A stretch of 64,000 nucleotides of DNA from an uncultured Bacteroidales bacterium. Its GTDB lineage: Bacteria; Bacteroidota; Bacteroidia; Bacteroidales; Paludibacteraceae. A program made the position numbers and the translations under genes. The stretch lies in assembly GCA_900319645.1 (NCBI GenBank), contig ONPG01000003.1:186001-250000 (forward strand), written 5' to 3'. How positions within the stretch are numbered: position 1 is the first letter of the stretch; every line of letters begins with the position of its first letter. Below the pieces are notes generated by a model that saw nothing but the letters and a program-made list of their open reading frames with translations, did no database searches and was not told the origin of the DNA. Below are positions 8,433-17,432 of the stretch, in pieces.

Positions 8433-9691
8433 AAGCGTTAATGTTCGGATGGGAGTTTCCTCCTCATATCTTAGGCGGTTTGGGAACAGCGAGCTACGGT
8501 TTGACCCGCGGCATGGCCCAACAGGAAGATATGCATATCACTTTTGTTATCCCGAAGCCTTGGGGTGACGAGGACCAGAGTTTCCTGCGTATCATCGGCG
8601 CTAACAGCGTGCCGGTAGTGTGGAAAGACGTTAACTACGACTACGTGAAGCAGCGGATGGAGGGCAAGATGAGCCCGGAGGAGTATTACCACCTGCGCGA
8701 CGGCATCCAGTACGACTACCGCCGTATCGGGACCGACGACTTGGGCTGTATCGGTTTCTCAGGCCGCTATCCCGACAACCTGATCGAGGAAATAGGTAAC
8801 TACGAAGCCGTAGCGAGTGTGCTGGCACACAGCCTGGATTTTGATATTATCCACAGCCACGACTGGCTGACCTATCCGGCAGGTGTATTCGCCAAACATA
8901 TCAGCGGCAAACCGCTGGTTATCCACGTACACGCCACGGATTTCGACCGCAGCCGCGGCAATGTGAACCCAACGGTTTATGCCATCGAGAAACGCGGAAT
9001 GGACGAAGCCGACCATATCATGTGCGTGAGCAACCTGACGCGTCGCACGGTGATAGAGAAATACGGTATCGACCCGCGCAAAGTGAGCACGGTACACAAC
9101 GCCGTAGAGCCTCTGGCTCATCCGGAAGAGTTCACCAAGCCCGAGCGCAAGGACAAATTAGTGACCTTCCTCGGCCGTATCACGATGCAGAAAGGACCGG
9201 AGTATTTCGTAGAAGCCGCAGCCCGCGTGCTGAGCAAGACGAACGGTGTACGTTTCGTGATGGCCGGCAGCGGCGACAAGATGGCGGAGATGATCGACCT
9301 GGTAGCCAAACGCGGAATAGCCGACAAGTTCCACTTCCCGGGCTTCATGCGCGGCAAGCAGGTACAAGAGATGCTCGCCATGAGCGACGTATATATTATG
9401 CCATCCGTGAGCGAGCCGTTCGGTATCAGTCCGCTGGAAGCCATGCAGGTAGGCTGTCCGTCTATCATCAGTCATCAGTCGGGCTGCGCAGAGATCCTGC
9501 AGCACGCTATCAAGACAGACTACTGGGACATCGACGCTATGGCTGACGCTATCTACGCGATCGTCAAGTATCCGGCTATGTACAAGAGCCTGCATGAGTT
9601 AGGCCAGGCAGAGGTGAACAACATCCGCTGGTACGACGCAGGTCTGAAAGTGCGTAAGATATACGACGGCGTGATAAACCACACGTTATAA
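8429..9691 (+). CDS. GT4-type glycosyltransferase, probable glycogen synthase of the glycogen operon
   Basis: 420-residue GT-B glycosyltransferase. N-terminal domain: MFGWEFPPHILGGLGTASYG (donor/acceptor glycine loop) and DIIHSHDWLTYPAGVFA. C-terminal domain: VTFLGRITMQKGPEYFVEAA, RFVMAGSGDKM and the E-x7-E nucleotide-sugar motif in SVSEPFGISPLEAMQVGCP. Its place between the debranching enzyme and a GH57 protein, with an ATGA start overlap, makes glycogen chain elongation the likely role. Donor (UDP- or ADP-glucose) cannot be read from sequence. Followed by a 4 x 15-bp array before the next gene. Confidence 0.88.
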   Translation: MKALMFGWEFPPHILGGLGTASYGLTRGMAQQEDMHITFVIPKPWGDEDQSFLRIIGANSVPVVWKDVNYDYVKQRMEGKMSPEEYYHLRDGIQYDYRRIGTDDLGCIGFSGRYPDNLIEEIGNYEAVASVLAHSLDFDIIHSHDWLTYPAGVFAKHISGKPLVIHVHATDFDRSRGNVNPTVYAIEKRGMDEADHIMCVSNLTRRTVIEKYGIDPRKVSTVHNAVEPLAHPEEFTKPERKDKLVTFLGRITMQKGPEYFVEAAARVLSKTNGVRFVMAGSGDKMAEMIDLVAKRGIADKFHFPGFMRGKQVQEMLAMSDVYIMPSVSEPFGISPLEAMQVGCPSIISHQSGCAEILQHAIKTDYWDIDAMADAIYAIVKYPAMYKSLHELGQAEVNNIRWYDAGLKVRKIYDGVINHTL

Positions 9692-9750
9692 TTTACCATT
9701 TGGTCATTTACCATTTGGTCATTTATTTAGTAATTTAACCATTTAGTAAT
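9691..9750. repeat. Four-unit 15-bp tandem array between GT and GH57 genes
   Basis: Units ATTTACCATTTGGTC, ATTTACCATTTGGTC, then two diverged copies. On the minus strand the unit reads AAATGACCAAATGGT, the same family as the in-frame 15-bp array inside rdgB (63896-63970). Confidence 0.85.
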
Positions 9751-9761
9751 TTTTAGAAATT

Positions 9762-11027
9762 ATGAAAAATATATGTTTCTGCTTTCAGATGCACAGCCCT
9801 TATCGTCTGAAACGCTATCGCTTCTTTGAGATCGGCAATGACCATTACTACTATGATGACATGGCGACCGAGGAGCACATCAACTGGTTGGTTGAGACAT
9901 CGTATATGCCGTTGTGCCAGACCATCCGCGACATGATCAACCTGAGCAAAGGCAAGTTCCACTGCGCGCTGAGCGTCAGCGGTACGATGATCGAGATGTT
10001 CGAGCAGTTCAATCCCGAGATGATCGACATCCTGAAAGAGTTGGCCGGAACCAAGTGCGTAGAGTTCCTCGCCACTCCGTTCAGCTATTCGCTCGCAGCG
10101 GAATACAACCTGAGCGAGATGAAAGAGCAGCTGAAAAAACAGAGTGCCTTGGTGGAGAACGTGCTGGGCGTGAAGCCGCAAGCCATCTGGAACACCGAAT
10201 TGCTGTACACCGATGAGATTGCTTACAACCTGAACAAAATGGGTTACAAGCTGATTCTGACCGAAGGCGCCAAACATGTGCTGAGTTGGAAGACGCCGAA
10301 CAAGATGTATCAGTCGGCAGGTGCTCCGAAAATGAAAGTGCTGCTGCGCAACACCAACCTGAGCGACGAGTTGAGTTTCCACTTCTCGGATCCTAACTGG
10401 GGCAATTTCCCGATAGACGCAGAGAAATACGCCAACCAGCTGCATGCTCTGCCCGAAGGCGAGGATATCATCAATATATGGGTTGGCGCCGACACATTCG
10501 GTGTTCGCCAGAACGCAGGCAGCGGTATCTTTGATTTCCTGAAAGCTCTGCCTTACTACGCGTTGGAGCGTGAGATGGGCTTTATGACTCCGAGCGAGGC
10601 AGCCAAGAAAATGGCTGCTGAGGATGTTGTGTCCGCTCCTTATCCGCTGACCTGGAGCGGCGAGGCGAAAGACCTGAGCATTTACAACGGCAACGACCTG
10701 CAGCAGGAAGCTATCAATAAGCTGTACGCCGTAGCCGAGCGTGTTCATTTGTGCCAAGCCAAGAGTCTGAAGACCAACTGGTTGCGTTTGCAGGATGTCA
10801 ACTACCTGCACTACATGAACCACATTGACCAAGGCGAGACACAGTTCGAGTCTGCTTACGACGCGTTCATCAACTACATGAATATCCTTTCCGATTTCCT
10901 GCAGACCGTGGAAGAACAGTATCCGACAACCATTGAGAACGAAGAGTTGAACGAGCTGCTGAAGACCATCCGCAATCAGGAAGAGGAGATTCAGAAACTC
11001 AACGAGAAGCTCAAGAAAGCCAAATAA
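9762..11027 (+). CDS. GH57-family protein (alpha-amylase/glucanotransferase-like), catalytic motif altered
   Basis: 421-residue GH57-type protein, third gene of the glycogen operon. It keeps the family frame: FQMHSPYRLKRYRFFEIG, FHCALSVSGTMIEMF, the nucleophile motif WNTELLYTDE (Glu ~145), LTEGAKHVLSWKTPN and GIFDFLKALPYYALE. In Bacteroides homologues I recall motif 4 as MDYETFGEHQ, carrying the acid/base Asp. Here residues ~239-248 read VGADTFGVRQ, so the position expected to be Asp is Gly. Motif 1 reads HSP rather than HQP. The C-terminus ends in a short Lys/Glu-rich coiled coil. It may be inactive or binding-only. Family certain, activity doubtful. Confidence 0.85.
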   Translation: MKNICFCFQMHSPYRLKRYRFFEIGNDHYYYDDMATEEHINWLVETSYMPLCQTIRDMINLSKGKFHCALSVSGTMIEMFEQFNPEMIDILKELAGTKCVEFLATPFSYSLAAEYNLSEMKEQLKKQSALVENVLGVKPQAIWNTELLYTDEIAYNLNKMGYKLILTEGAKHVLSWKTPNKMYQSAGAPKMKVLLRNTNLSDELSFHFSDPNWGNFPIDAEKYANQLHALPEGEDIINIWVGADTFGVRQNAGSGIFDFLKALPYYALEREMGFMTPSEAAKKMAAEDVVSAPYPLTWSGEAKDLSIYNGNDLQQEAINKLYAVAERVHLCQAKSLKTNWLRLQDVNYLHYMNHIDQGETQFESAYDAFINYMNILSDFLQTVEEQYPTTIENEELNELLKTIRNQEEEIQKLNEKLKKAK

Positions 11028-11084
11028 CAAACACTTCCCCCTGTCCCTCCCTCACGGGAGGGGATCAGGGAGAGCGGAACTTGC

Positions 11085-13028
11085 TTGAATAGACGATTGT
11101 TCATAGTATTAGTGCTGTTGGCAGCGACCCTGTGGGCCGCTGCCAAACCGCCGCGCACGAAGACGGTGATCCACACATGGCAAATGCCGGGATTCACAGC
11201 CGTTGCGGATACTTTGGAACAATTCAACGACACCGCCACGCTGAACTACCACGACGTGGACGTACAACAGAACTACTCGCTGAGCAGTGCCACTAACGGC
11301 AACGTGCTGGTGTCGCCTATCGAGAGCCGTATTGTGCAAGACAGGCTGAAGACCATTGACGATCCGTTTGCATGGAGCCTGACACCATACGTGGTCACGC
11401 CTCAGCAGCAACGGTTTTTCAATACCACCACGCCATTCAGCACAGTTGCATACAAAAAAGGGTTTGTGACCGGACACGAAGAAAACGATATTGATTTTCT
11501 CTTCACCGGCAACATCGGTCGCAAGTTGAATTTAGGCGTAGAGATGGACTACCTGAACTCGGTGGGTCACTATGCCAACACGGCAGGTAAGTTGTACCGC
11601 GGATCCGTGTGGGGCAGTTACACCGGTGACCACTACAGCATGCACGCTGCTTTCGGATGGAGCCAACTGAGTTCGTATAACAATGGAGGACTGAAGGATG
11701 TAGAGGACCTGAAAAGCAGTTTGAACGCTGAAGATATCCCTGTAAGGCTGAATGCGATGATCGGTTACCGCTACCTGAGCGGCTATCTGCACAACCAATA
11801 CGCCATCTCGCACGAACGGGAATATGTGGATTCGATAGAAGTGATAGAGAACGGAAGACGGGTGAAGAAAGACACGGTGAAGACGCAGTTTATACCGTTA
11901 ATCACTTTCTCGCATATTTTCGAGACCAACAACTCGAACCGCCGGTATATAGAGAAGACCGCGGAACAGGGTTTTTACGACACGACCTATTACGACTCGA
12001 GCGCCACGCGTGACACGACAGACGTACTGACCATCCGCAACACGATAGCCGTGACTTTTTGCGAAGCATACAACACCAAGCTGAAGTTCGGAGCTACTGT
12101 TTTTGCCATGAACGAGTTTCAGCGATGGCTGCGCGACAGTGTGCCTTACGACAGTATATACGACTACAAATGGTCGAACAACACGTATATAGGCGGAGCC
12201 ATTCACAAGCACAGCGGCAAATATGTGCGGTATAACGTAGAGGGCCACGTGTGTCTGGTGGGCTACAAAATAGGTGAGTTCGACGTAGAGGGCAAGATAC
12301 GCACGCGTATTCCTATAGGAAAAGACTACTTGTTTGTCAACGCACGTGCTTTTGTCAAGAGCGAGAAGCCGAGCTGGTATTTGCAACATTACCGATCGAA
12401 CCACATCCAATGGGAGAACAACTTCGGTTTCAGTTACCGTGTGTTAGGCGGCGCAACCGTAGCCTATCCTACCCGTTGGATCAAACCGAGTGTGGATTTC
12501 AGTTTCGAGAACCGGACACGACCTATCTTCGTTTCCCATTCGGACTGGAAACCCAGACAATACAGCGGAAATGTACAGATAATAACCGGCGACGTGGGAT
12601 TAGACCTGACCACTCCGTGGATCAATCTGGAGAACCACGCGGTTATCCAACACACCACCAACGACAGCGTGATGCCTGTTCCGCTGTTGATTTTACAACA
12701 CAGGCTGTATTACCACGGAACGTGGTTCCGCGCCTTGGACGCACAGATAGGTGTGGATTTGCGGTATTTCACCCGTTACCACGCACCTGTATTGTGCCCC
12801 GCAACCGGCATGTTTGCCAACCAGCAGACCGAAGTGGCCGGCAATTACCCGTGGCTGAACGTATATGCCAATTTCTTTGTGCGTTCGATCCATTTACGAT
12901 TCTTCGCACAATACCAGCATTTCAACCACCTGTTTATGCACGACAACATCAACTATCTGACGATGCCCGGCTATCCGACCAACCGGGATGTATTCCGGGC
13001 AGGGTTGGCGTGGCACTTCTATAATTAA
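11085..13028 (+). CDS. Putative outer-membrane porin (Porin_10 type)
   Basis: 647-residue beta-barrel protein with a signal peptide (about residues 1-21, LFIVLVLLAATLWAAA). The body alternates aromatic and polar residues, as expected for strands. Recognisable stretches include NDIDFLFTGNIGRKLNLGVE, GHYANTAGKLYRGSVWGSYT, IPLITFSHIFE and a C-terminus DVFRAGLAWHFYN ending in an aromatic residue, as BAM substrates do. This fits the large 'putative porin' family of Bacteroidetes. The start is TTG at 11085; no ATG gives an intact signal peptide. It sits 57 bp after the glycogen operon and may be read through from it. Substrate unknown. Confidence 0.8.
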   Translation: MNRRLFIVLVLLAATLWAAAKPPRTKTVIHTWQMPGFTAVADTLEQFNDTATLNYHDVDVQQNYSLSSATNGNVLVSPIESRIVQDRLKTIDDPFAWSLTPYVVTPQQQRFFNTTTPFSTVAYKKGFVTGHEENDIDFLFTGNIGRKLNLGVEMDYLNSVGHYANTAGKLYRGSVWGSYTGDHYSMHAAFGWSQLSSYNNGGLKDVEDLKSSLNAEDIPVRLNAMIGYRYLSGYLHNQYAISHEREYVDSIEVIENGRRVKKDTVKTQFIPLITFSHIFETNNSNRRYIEKTAEQGFYDTTYYDSSATRDTTDVLTIRNTIAVTFCEAYNTKLKFGATVFAMNEFQRWLRDSVPYDSIYDYKWSNNTYIGGAIHKHSGKYVRYNVEGHVCLVGYKIGEFDVEGKIRTRIPIGKDYLFVNARAFVKSEKPSWYLQHYRSNHIQWENNFGFSYRVLGGATVAYPTRWIKPSVDFSFENRTRPIFVSHSDWKPRQYSGNVQIITGDVGLDLTTPWINLENHAVIQHTTNDSVMPVPLLILQHRLYYHGTWFRALDAQIGVDLRYFTRYHAPVLCPATGMFANQQTEVAGNYPWLNVYANFFVRSIHLRFFAQYQHFNHLFMHDNINYLTMPGYPTNRDVFRAGLAWHFYN

Positions 13029-13111
13029 TAGTTAATAATTAATAGTTAAAATAGTTAATAATTAATAGTTAATATCGTACGGCTTTGCCGATCGTTCGAG
13101 CAAAGCGAGAT
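13024..13111. repeat. Heptamer-like AT array and GTTCGAGCAAAGCGAG motif
   Basis: Heptamer-like TTAATAG/TTAATAA repeats (13024-13074) are followed by two short GC-rich units, one CGGCTTTGCCG hairpin and one ATCGTTCGAGCAAAGCGAGATAA (13089-13111). The second motif recurs at 37141-37163 with one mismatch. Confidence 0.75.
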
Positions 13112-13190
13112 AAAAATCATTTATATTGACAAATTGGCAGTTTCAGACTGACATAGATACATTAGCACGATTTTTGAGGTACAAAAAACA

Positions 13191-15482
13191 ATGCAAGTAA
13201 CACAACGATTAAATAAGATTTTGTTTTACGCCCGCGACGAGGCGGAGCGTTTGAGTTGTTCACAAGTGACGCCGGAGCATCTGCTGCTGGCCATCCTTCG
13301 GCTGAGTGAAGGTTCCGCCTATGAGTTGCTTATCCGCGCCTCGCTTCAACCGGAAATAGCGAAAGAGCAGTTGGACAAAAGCCTGCGTCAGGAGCCTCAG
13401 CCGATGGTAGTGATGGCAACAAGAGCGCCTCAGATAGACCGTTTGCTACGAATAGCAGAAGGCATCTGCCGCGAGTATCAGGCAGAAGCCGTTTGCACAG
13501 CGCACCTTCTGTTGGCAATCATGCGCGAGCAAGTGAACGGAGCAGCCGCTTATCTGGAAGAGAGTTGGGGAATGAGTTACGACCAGCTGGTCGAGTTGTA
13601 CGGTCAGCCACACTATACAGCTCAGGCTCCTACGGACGGCTACGGTCAGATGGGCGATGTGAATGATGTGCCGCAACAAGGCGGACAAAACCAGGAGAAG
13701 AGCAACAGCAAGAGCAAGACCACCGCGCTGGACAAGTTCGGTCGTGACCTGACACGCATGGCAGAGCAAGGCAAATTGGATCCGGTGGTAGGACGCGAGA
13801 AAGAAATAGAACGTGTCGTACAGATCCTAAGCCGGCGCAAGAAGAACAATCCTATACTGATAGGTGAAGCCGGTGTCGGCAAATCTGCCATCGTAGAGGG
13901 TTTGGCCCTTCGTATCAAGAGTGCGGAAGCCGGTGCGCTGCAAGGCAAACGCATTGTTACGCTGGACATCGCGTCGATGGTAGCCGGAACCACTTACCGC
14001 GGTCAGTTTGAGGAGCGGATGAAGAGCGTGATTAGCGAGTTGCAACGTCATCCGGAGATCATTCTGTTTATCGACGAGATCCACACGATTATAGGAGCAG
14101 GCAACGCGTCCGGTTCGCTGGATGCCGCGAACATCCTTAAACCCGCCTTGGCACGAGGGGAAGTACAATGTATCGGCGCCACGACGACCGCCGAGTACGC
14201 CAAGTCGATAGAAAAGGACGGCGCATTGGAGCGTCGTTTCCAGAAAGTGCCGGTACGTCCGACGACCACCGAAGAGACATTAGATATTCTGGAAAGGCTG
14301 AGTGAACGATACGGAGGTTATCACCACGTGGTATATTCGCAGGAAGTTTTGAAGACTTGTGTCCATTTAGCAGAACGGTATCTGACCGACAGAGCCTTCC
14401 CGGACAAAGCGATAGACGTCATGGACGAAGTGGGCGCACGCAGTCACGCGCGCCAACAAGCAACCGGCGAAGACGAGATGCCGCCGTACGCGATCACCAC
14501 AGACGATGTGGCCAGCGTAGTGAGTATGATGTCGAGTGTGCCGGTTCAGCGCGTGGCGCGCAGTGAGAACGAGCACTTGCTACACATGGCTGAGCGTTTG
14601 CGCGGAAGGATATTGGGTCAGGACAAAGCGGTCAACAGCGTAGTGAGAGCTATCCAGCGCAGCCGTTTGGGCCTGCGTGATCCGAAACGCCCGATAGGTA
14701 CGTTCTTCTTCCTGGGTCCGACGGGCGTAGGCAAGACTTATCTGGCACAATGTCTGGCGGAGGAGATGTTCGGCAGCAAAGACGCCATCATCCGTTTTGA
14801 CATGTCGGAGTATATGGAGAAACACACGGTGAGCCTGCTGGTAGGCGCTCCTCCGGGATATGTAGCCCACGAGGAAGGCGGCAAACTGACAGAGGCGGTA
14901 AGAAGAAAGCCCTACTCGATCGTTCTTTTTGACGAGATAGAGAAAGCTCACCCTGACATTTTCAATGTGTTGTTGCAAGTGCTGGACGAAGGTCGTCTGA
15001 CCGACAGGCAGGGGCATGTAGTGGATTTCCGCAACACGATTATTATCCTGACCAGCAATGTCGGCACACGTCAGTTGCAGGAGTTCGGTTCCGGAATCGG
15101 TTTCGGCACGCAGGAGATGGACCAACAAACGGTAAACAAAACTCTTATCAAAGCGCTGCAGAAACAATTCCCGCCGGAGTTTGTGAACCGTATTGACAAT
15201 GTGATTACCTTTGAACCGCTTAGTCGGGATATTATCGCCCGCATTGTGGGCATAGAGGTGAATCGTCTGCAGCAGAGACTGAAACCGCAAGGCCGAACGT
15301 TAGCCGTTGCGCAAGAAGCTATTACACAGTTGGTGGAACAGAGTTACGACCGCAAGAACGGTGCACGTCCTGTGAAACGCGCTGTACAGACTTATCTGGA
15401 AGACCCGCTGACAGATATATTGCTTCGTAAGCCTAATCAGAAACGAATAACAATCAAACATATCAAACAAGAATCATTATGA
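13191..15482 (+). CDS. clpC: ClpC/ClpA-type Clp ATPase lacking the middle domain
   Basis: 763-residue AAA+ unfoldase that feeds substrates to ClpP. Order: Clp N-domain repeats (1-145), a Ser/Gln/Lys-rich linker, AAA1 with Walker [10 protein letters not shown] (~226) and Walker [11 protein letters not shown], then AAA2 with [11 protein letters not shown] (~509), [12 protein letters not shown] and sensor region [18 protein letters not shown] is a plausible ClpP-docking loop. Usual ClpC proteins are ~830-850 residues. The difference lies at ~415-440, where [18 protein letters not shown] leads straight to [15 protein letters not shown] without the ~50-residue coiled-coil M-domain. Its last codons overlap trxA (ATGA). 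Function is clear; regulation may differ from ClpC. Confidence 0.92.
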   Translation: MQVTQRLNKILFYARDEAERLSCSQVTPEHLLLAILRLSEGSAYELLIRASLQPEIAKEQLDKSLRQEPQPMVVMATRAPQIDRLLRIAEGICREYQAEAVCTAHLLLAIMREQVNGAAAYLEESWGMSYDQLVELYGQPHYTAQAPTDGYGQMGDVNDVPQQGGQNQEKSNSKSKTTALDKFGRDLTRMAEQGKLDPVVGREKEIERVVQILSRRKKNNPILIGEAGVGKSAIVEGLALRIKSAEAGALQGKRIVTLDIASMVAGTTYRGQFEERMKSVISELQRHPEIILFIDEIHTIIGAGNASGSLDAANILKPALARGEVQCIGATTTAEYAKSIEKDGALERRFQKVPVRPTTTEETLDILERLSERYGGYHHVVYSQEVLKTCVHLAERYLTDRAFPDKAIDVMDEVGARSHARQQATGEDEMPPYAITTDDVASVVSMMSSVPVQRVARSENEHLLHMAERLRGRILGQDKAVNSVVRAIQRSRLGLRDPKRPIGTFFFLGPTGVGKTYLAQCLAEEMFGSKDAIIRFDMSEYMEKHTVSLLVGAPPGYVAHEEGGKLTEAVRRKPYSIVLFDEIEKAHPDIFNVLLQVLDEGRLTDRQGHVVDFRNTIIILTSNVGTRQLQEFGSGIGFGTQEMDQQTVNKTLIKALQKQFPPEFVNRIDNVITFEPLSRDIIARIVGIEVNRLQQRLKPQGRTLAVAQEAITQLVEQSYDRKNGARPVKRAVQTYLEDPLTDILLRKPNQKRITIKHIKQESL

Positions 15483-15793
15483 CAGTAGAGATTACAGACG
15501 CTAACATCAAGGATGTGATCGCGTCCGGCAAACCTTTAGTAGTAGATTTCTGGGCTGCTTGGTGTGGTCCGTGCAAAATGATGCTGCCTATTCTGGAGGA
15601 GCTGAGCAACGACTACGAGGGTCGTGTGACCGTAGGCAAACTGAATGTGGATGACAATCCCGACACCTGCGAGGAGTACGGAATCATGAATATCCCGACG
15701 ATGCTGTTCTTCAAGGACGGTCAGTTGGTAAACCGTCACGTAGGAGCCAGCCGTAAACAAGATTTAGTTGCTATTTTTGATACGCTTTTGTAA
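15479..15793 (+). CDS. trxA: Thioredoxin
   Basis: 104-residue thioredoxin, the cytosolic disulfide reductant. Active site WAAWCGPCKMM with Cys29 and Cys32, cis-proline segment NIPTMLFFKDGQ, and the usual length. No signal peptide. It overlaps the end of clpC by ATGA, so redox and proteolytic functions are co-expressed. The sequence after it is AT-rich and leads into the tRNA-Arg promoter; no clear hairpin terminator is seen. Confidence 0.96.
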   Translation: MTVEITDANIKDVIASGKPLVVDFWAAWCGPCKMMLPILEELSNDYEGRVTVGKLNVDDNPDTCEEYGIMNIPTMLFFKDGQLVNRHVGASRKQDLVAIFDTLL

Positions 15794-15850
15794 AAAAACG
15801 CAGGAAAAACATTATTTTGCTATCAAAAACGATAAAAAAATAAGTTTTTT

Positions 15851-15881
15851 TTGCACAATTCAAAAAAAAGCAGTAATTTTG
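15851..15881 (+). promoter_or_regulatory. Promoter for tRNA-Arg (and probably rpoD)
   Basis: TTG at 15851 and TAATTTTG at 15874, 23-nt offset, followed by GCACGC. It precedes the tRNA by about 110 nt. Confidence 0.75.
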
Positions 15882-15885
15882 CACG

Positions 15886-15993
15886 CTATTTTGCCTATTT
15901 AGGCACGTTTTGTGTGTAAATAGGGAAATAGAAGGGGAAAATTAAGCCCCTTCCGGCGGAGGCCGGTTTCCCCTTTCAATGGGGACACCTCCG
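15886..15993 (+). other. Structured leader ahead of tRNA-Arg
   Basis: About 105 nt between the predicted start of transcription and the tRNA. It can fold with an outer stem AAGGGGAAA/TTTCCCCTT around an inner CCGGC..GCCGG hairpin (about 15932-15979). It could be a tRNA-processing leader or a small RNA; I cannot match it to a known family. Confidence 0.4.
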
Positions 15994-16067
15994 GGTCCGG
16001 TAGCTCAGCTGGATAGAGCAACAGCCTTCTAAGCTGTGGGTCTCGGGTTCGAATCCCGACCGGATCA
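15994..16067 (+). tRNA. tRNA-Arg (anticodon TCT)
   Basis: 74-nt cloverleaf. Acceptor GGTCCGG pairs with CCGGATC (one G-T), D-arm GCTC/GAGC, anticodon loop CTTCTAA in stem ACAGC/GCTGT, T-arm TCGGG-TTCGAAT-CCCGA, discriminator A. The CCA is not encoded. Confidence 0.96.
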
Positions 16068-16180
16068 CTTCGTCGTAAGTGGCTCGCCTAAGTGAATCCG
16101 CTATGCGGATTGAGGCGGCTCACACTTACTCCTCTCCGATTAAAACACAGCTTCGCCTGCGTTTTAATCGGTTGAAGCAG
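16068..16180. repeat. Two strong hairpins between tRNA-Arg and rpoD
   Basis: AATCCGC-TAT-GCGGATT lies inside a larger imperfect stem (about 16074-16132). A second hairpin has CCGATTAAAAC paired with GTTTTAATCGG (about 16136-16172). Neither has a T-tract, so they look like processing structures or REP-like palindromes rather than terminators. Confidence 0.7.
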
Positions 16181-16228
16181 GTGCACAGAAATTACTTATG
16201 ATGATAAGAGTATAATACAAGATATTAT

Positions 16229-17089
16229 ATGCGTCAATTAAAAATTACAAAATCCATTACCAACCGCGAATCCGCGAGTCTCGACAAGTATCTTCAGGAG
16301 ATAGGTCGGGAAGAGTTGATTTCGGTGGAAGAGGAAGTAGAGCTGGCCGGCCGAATCCGTAATGGCGACCGCGCAGCATTGGAGAAACTGACCAAGAGCA
16401 ATCTACGCTTCGTAGTGTCTGTAGCCAAACAGTATCAGAACCAAGGATTGAGTCTGCCCGATTTGATTAACGAGGGCAATTTAGGTTTGATTAAGGCTGC
16501 CGAGAAATTTGATGAGACCCGTGGTTTCAAGTTTATCTCCTATGCAGTATGGTGGATTCGTCAATCGATTCTTCAGGCCTTGGCAGAACAAAGCCGTATT
16601 GTGCGTTTGCCTCTAAACCAAGTAGGTTCGATGAACAAGATCAACAAAGCCTATCAGCGTTTTGAGCAGCAACACGAGCGTAAGCCGAGTGCAGAAGAGT
16701 TGGCCGAGATGTTGGAAATGCCCGTGGACAAGATAGCCGACACGCTGAAGATGTCGGGTCGCCACGTGAGCGTTGACGCTCCTTTTGTGGAGGGCGAGGA
16801 CAACAGTCTGATCGATGTGATGGTGAACGAAGATTCCCCCAACGCAGACCGCGGACTGATCAACGAATCGCTGGCTACAGAGATCGACCGAGCACTACAG
16901 ACCCTCACACCGAGAGAAGCGGATATCTTGCGTAAGTTTTTCGGAATCGGCACTCCTGAGAAGACACTGGAAGAAATCGGAGACGAGCTCCATCTTACAC
17001 GCGAACGCGTGCGCCAGATTAAAGAAAAGGCCATTCGCAAACTGAACCAAGGTCAACGCAGTCACATTTTGATGACCTATTTGGGTTAA
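16229..17089 (+). CDS. rpoD: Primary RNA polymerase sigma factor RpoD
   Basis: 286-residue housekeeping sigma factor of the short Bacteroidetes type; it lacks the long non-conserved region of proteobacterial RpoD. Seen: region 1.2 [12 protein letters not shown], region 2 [36 protein letters not shown] and the -10-recognition helix [10 protein letters not shown], region 3 [12 protein letters not shown], region 4 [15 protein letters not shown] and the HTH ETLxEIG-like [22 protein letters not shown] split across 260-280. It should recognise the TTG/TAnnTTTG promoters of this window. No promoter is seen immediately upstream and no terminator separates it from tRNA-Arg, so they may share a transcript. 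Confidence 0.96.
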   Translation: MRQLKITKSITNRESASLDKYLQEIGREELISVEEEVELAGRIRNGDRAALEKLTKSNLRFVVSVAKQYQNQGLSLPDLINEGNLGLIKAAEKFDETRGFKFISYAVWWIRQSILQALAEQSRIVRLPLNQVGSMNKINKAYQRFEQQHERKPSAEELAEMLEMPVDKIADTLKMSGRHVSVDAPFVEGEDNSLIDVMVNEDSPNADRGLINESLATEIDRALQTLTPREADILRKFFGIGTPEKTLEEIGDELHLTRERVRQIKEKAIRKLNQGQRSHILMTYLG

Positions 17090-17094
17090 ACTAA

Positions 17095-17120
17095 ACGCCT
17101 CCGAGAAGGAGGCGTTTTTT
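17095..17120 (+). terminator. rpoD terminator
   Basis: ACGCCTCC-GAGA-AGGAGGCGT followed by a T-run. Confidence 0.92.
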
Positions 17121-17169
17121 GTTTGAGATTGTTTGAGATGTTTGAAGTTGTTTGAAGTTGTTTGAAGTT
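17121..17169. repeat. Five-unit ~10-bp tandem array
   Basis: Units GTTTGAGATT, GTTTGAGAT, then GTTTGAAGTT three times, directly after the rpoD terminator. Confidence 0.9.
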
Positions 17170-17192
17170 TTTAACAAACAATTATAAACTAT

Positions 17193-17372
17193 TTAATCGA
17201 AGAGGGTTGGTTGGTCGCCCTCTTGTTTTTTGAGTATAGCCCGCATGAGTGTCTCGCGAATAAGACGGCTTCTGTTGGTGACTCCATAACGGTCACAGAA
17301 GCGATCCAGCGCACGCTGCTCACTATCGTTGAGCAGAATTGTGATTTTATGTTCGCGAGGGGGTTTACGCAC
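17193..17372 (-). CDS. Small ribbon-helix-helix-like DNA-binding protein
   Basis: 59 codons from GTG 17372 to TAA 17193. The protein reads VRKPPREHKITILLNDSEQ, then RALDRFCDRYGV, TNRSRLIRETLMRAILKKQ and EGDQPTLFD. The pattern is a basic N-terminus, a short beta strand (KITILLN) and two helices with a TNRSRLIRETL turn, which resembles ribbon-helix-helix (Arc/CopG) proteins. The frame continues upstream to the stop of the outer membrane protein gene (17433) without any ATG, so it is likely translated from the same mRNA. The exact start is uncertain (GTG is the only usual start codon). Target unknown. Confidence 0.6.
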   Translation of the reverse strand: MRKPPREHKITILLNDSEQRALDRFCDRYGVTNRSRLIRETLMRAILKKQEGDQPTLFD

Positions 17373-17432
17373 GGGGATGTTAAAATATTTAGTTAAATTG
17401 GTTACGAATCGGATGGGCGGGCGTTTTTTCTT

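Noticed and set aside
9753-11030. 425-residue open frame antisense to the GH57 gene (similar shadows at 1018-2295 and 27037-28317)
   Set aside because: All lie opposite firmly identified genes and show no domain features.
6438-13028. Glycogen operon plus porin considered as a polysaccharide utilisation locus
   Set aside because: No SusC/SusD pair, no sensor and only intracellular glycogen enzymes; the porin is of the Porin_10 type.
16068-16180. Hairpins after tRNA-Arg considered as a terminator or insertion sequence ends
   Set aside because: No T-tract, no transposase and no target-site duplication seen.
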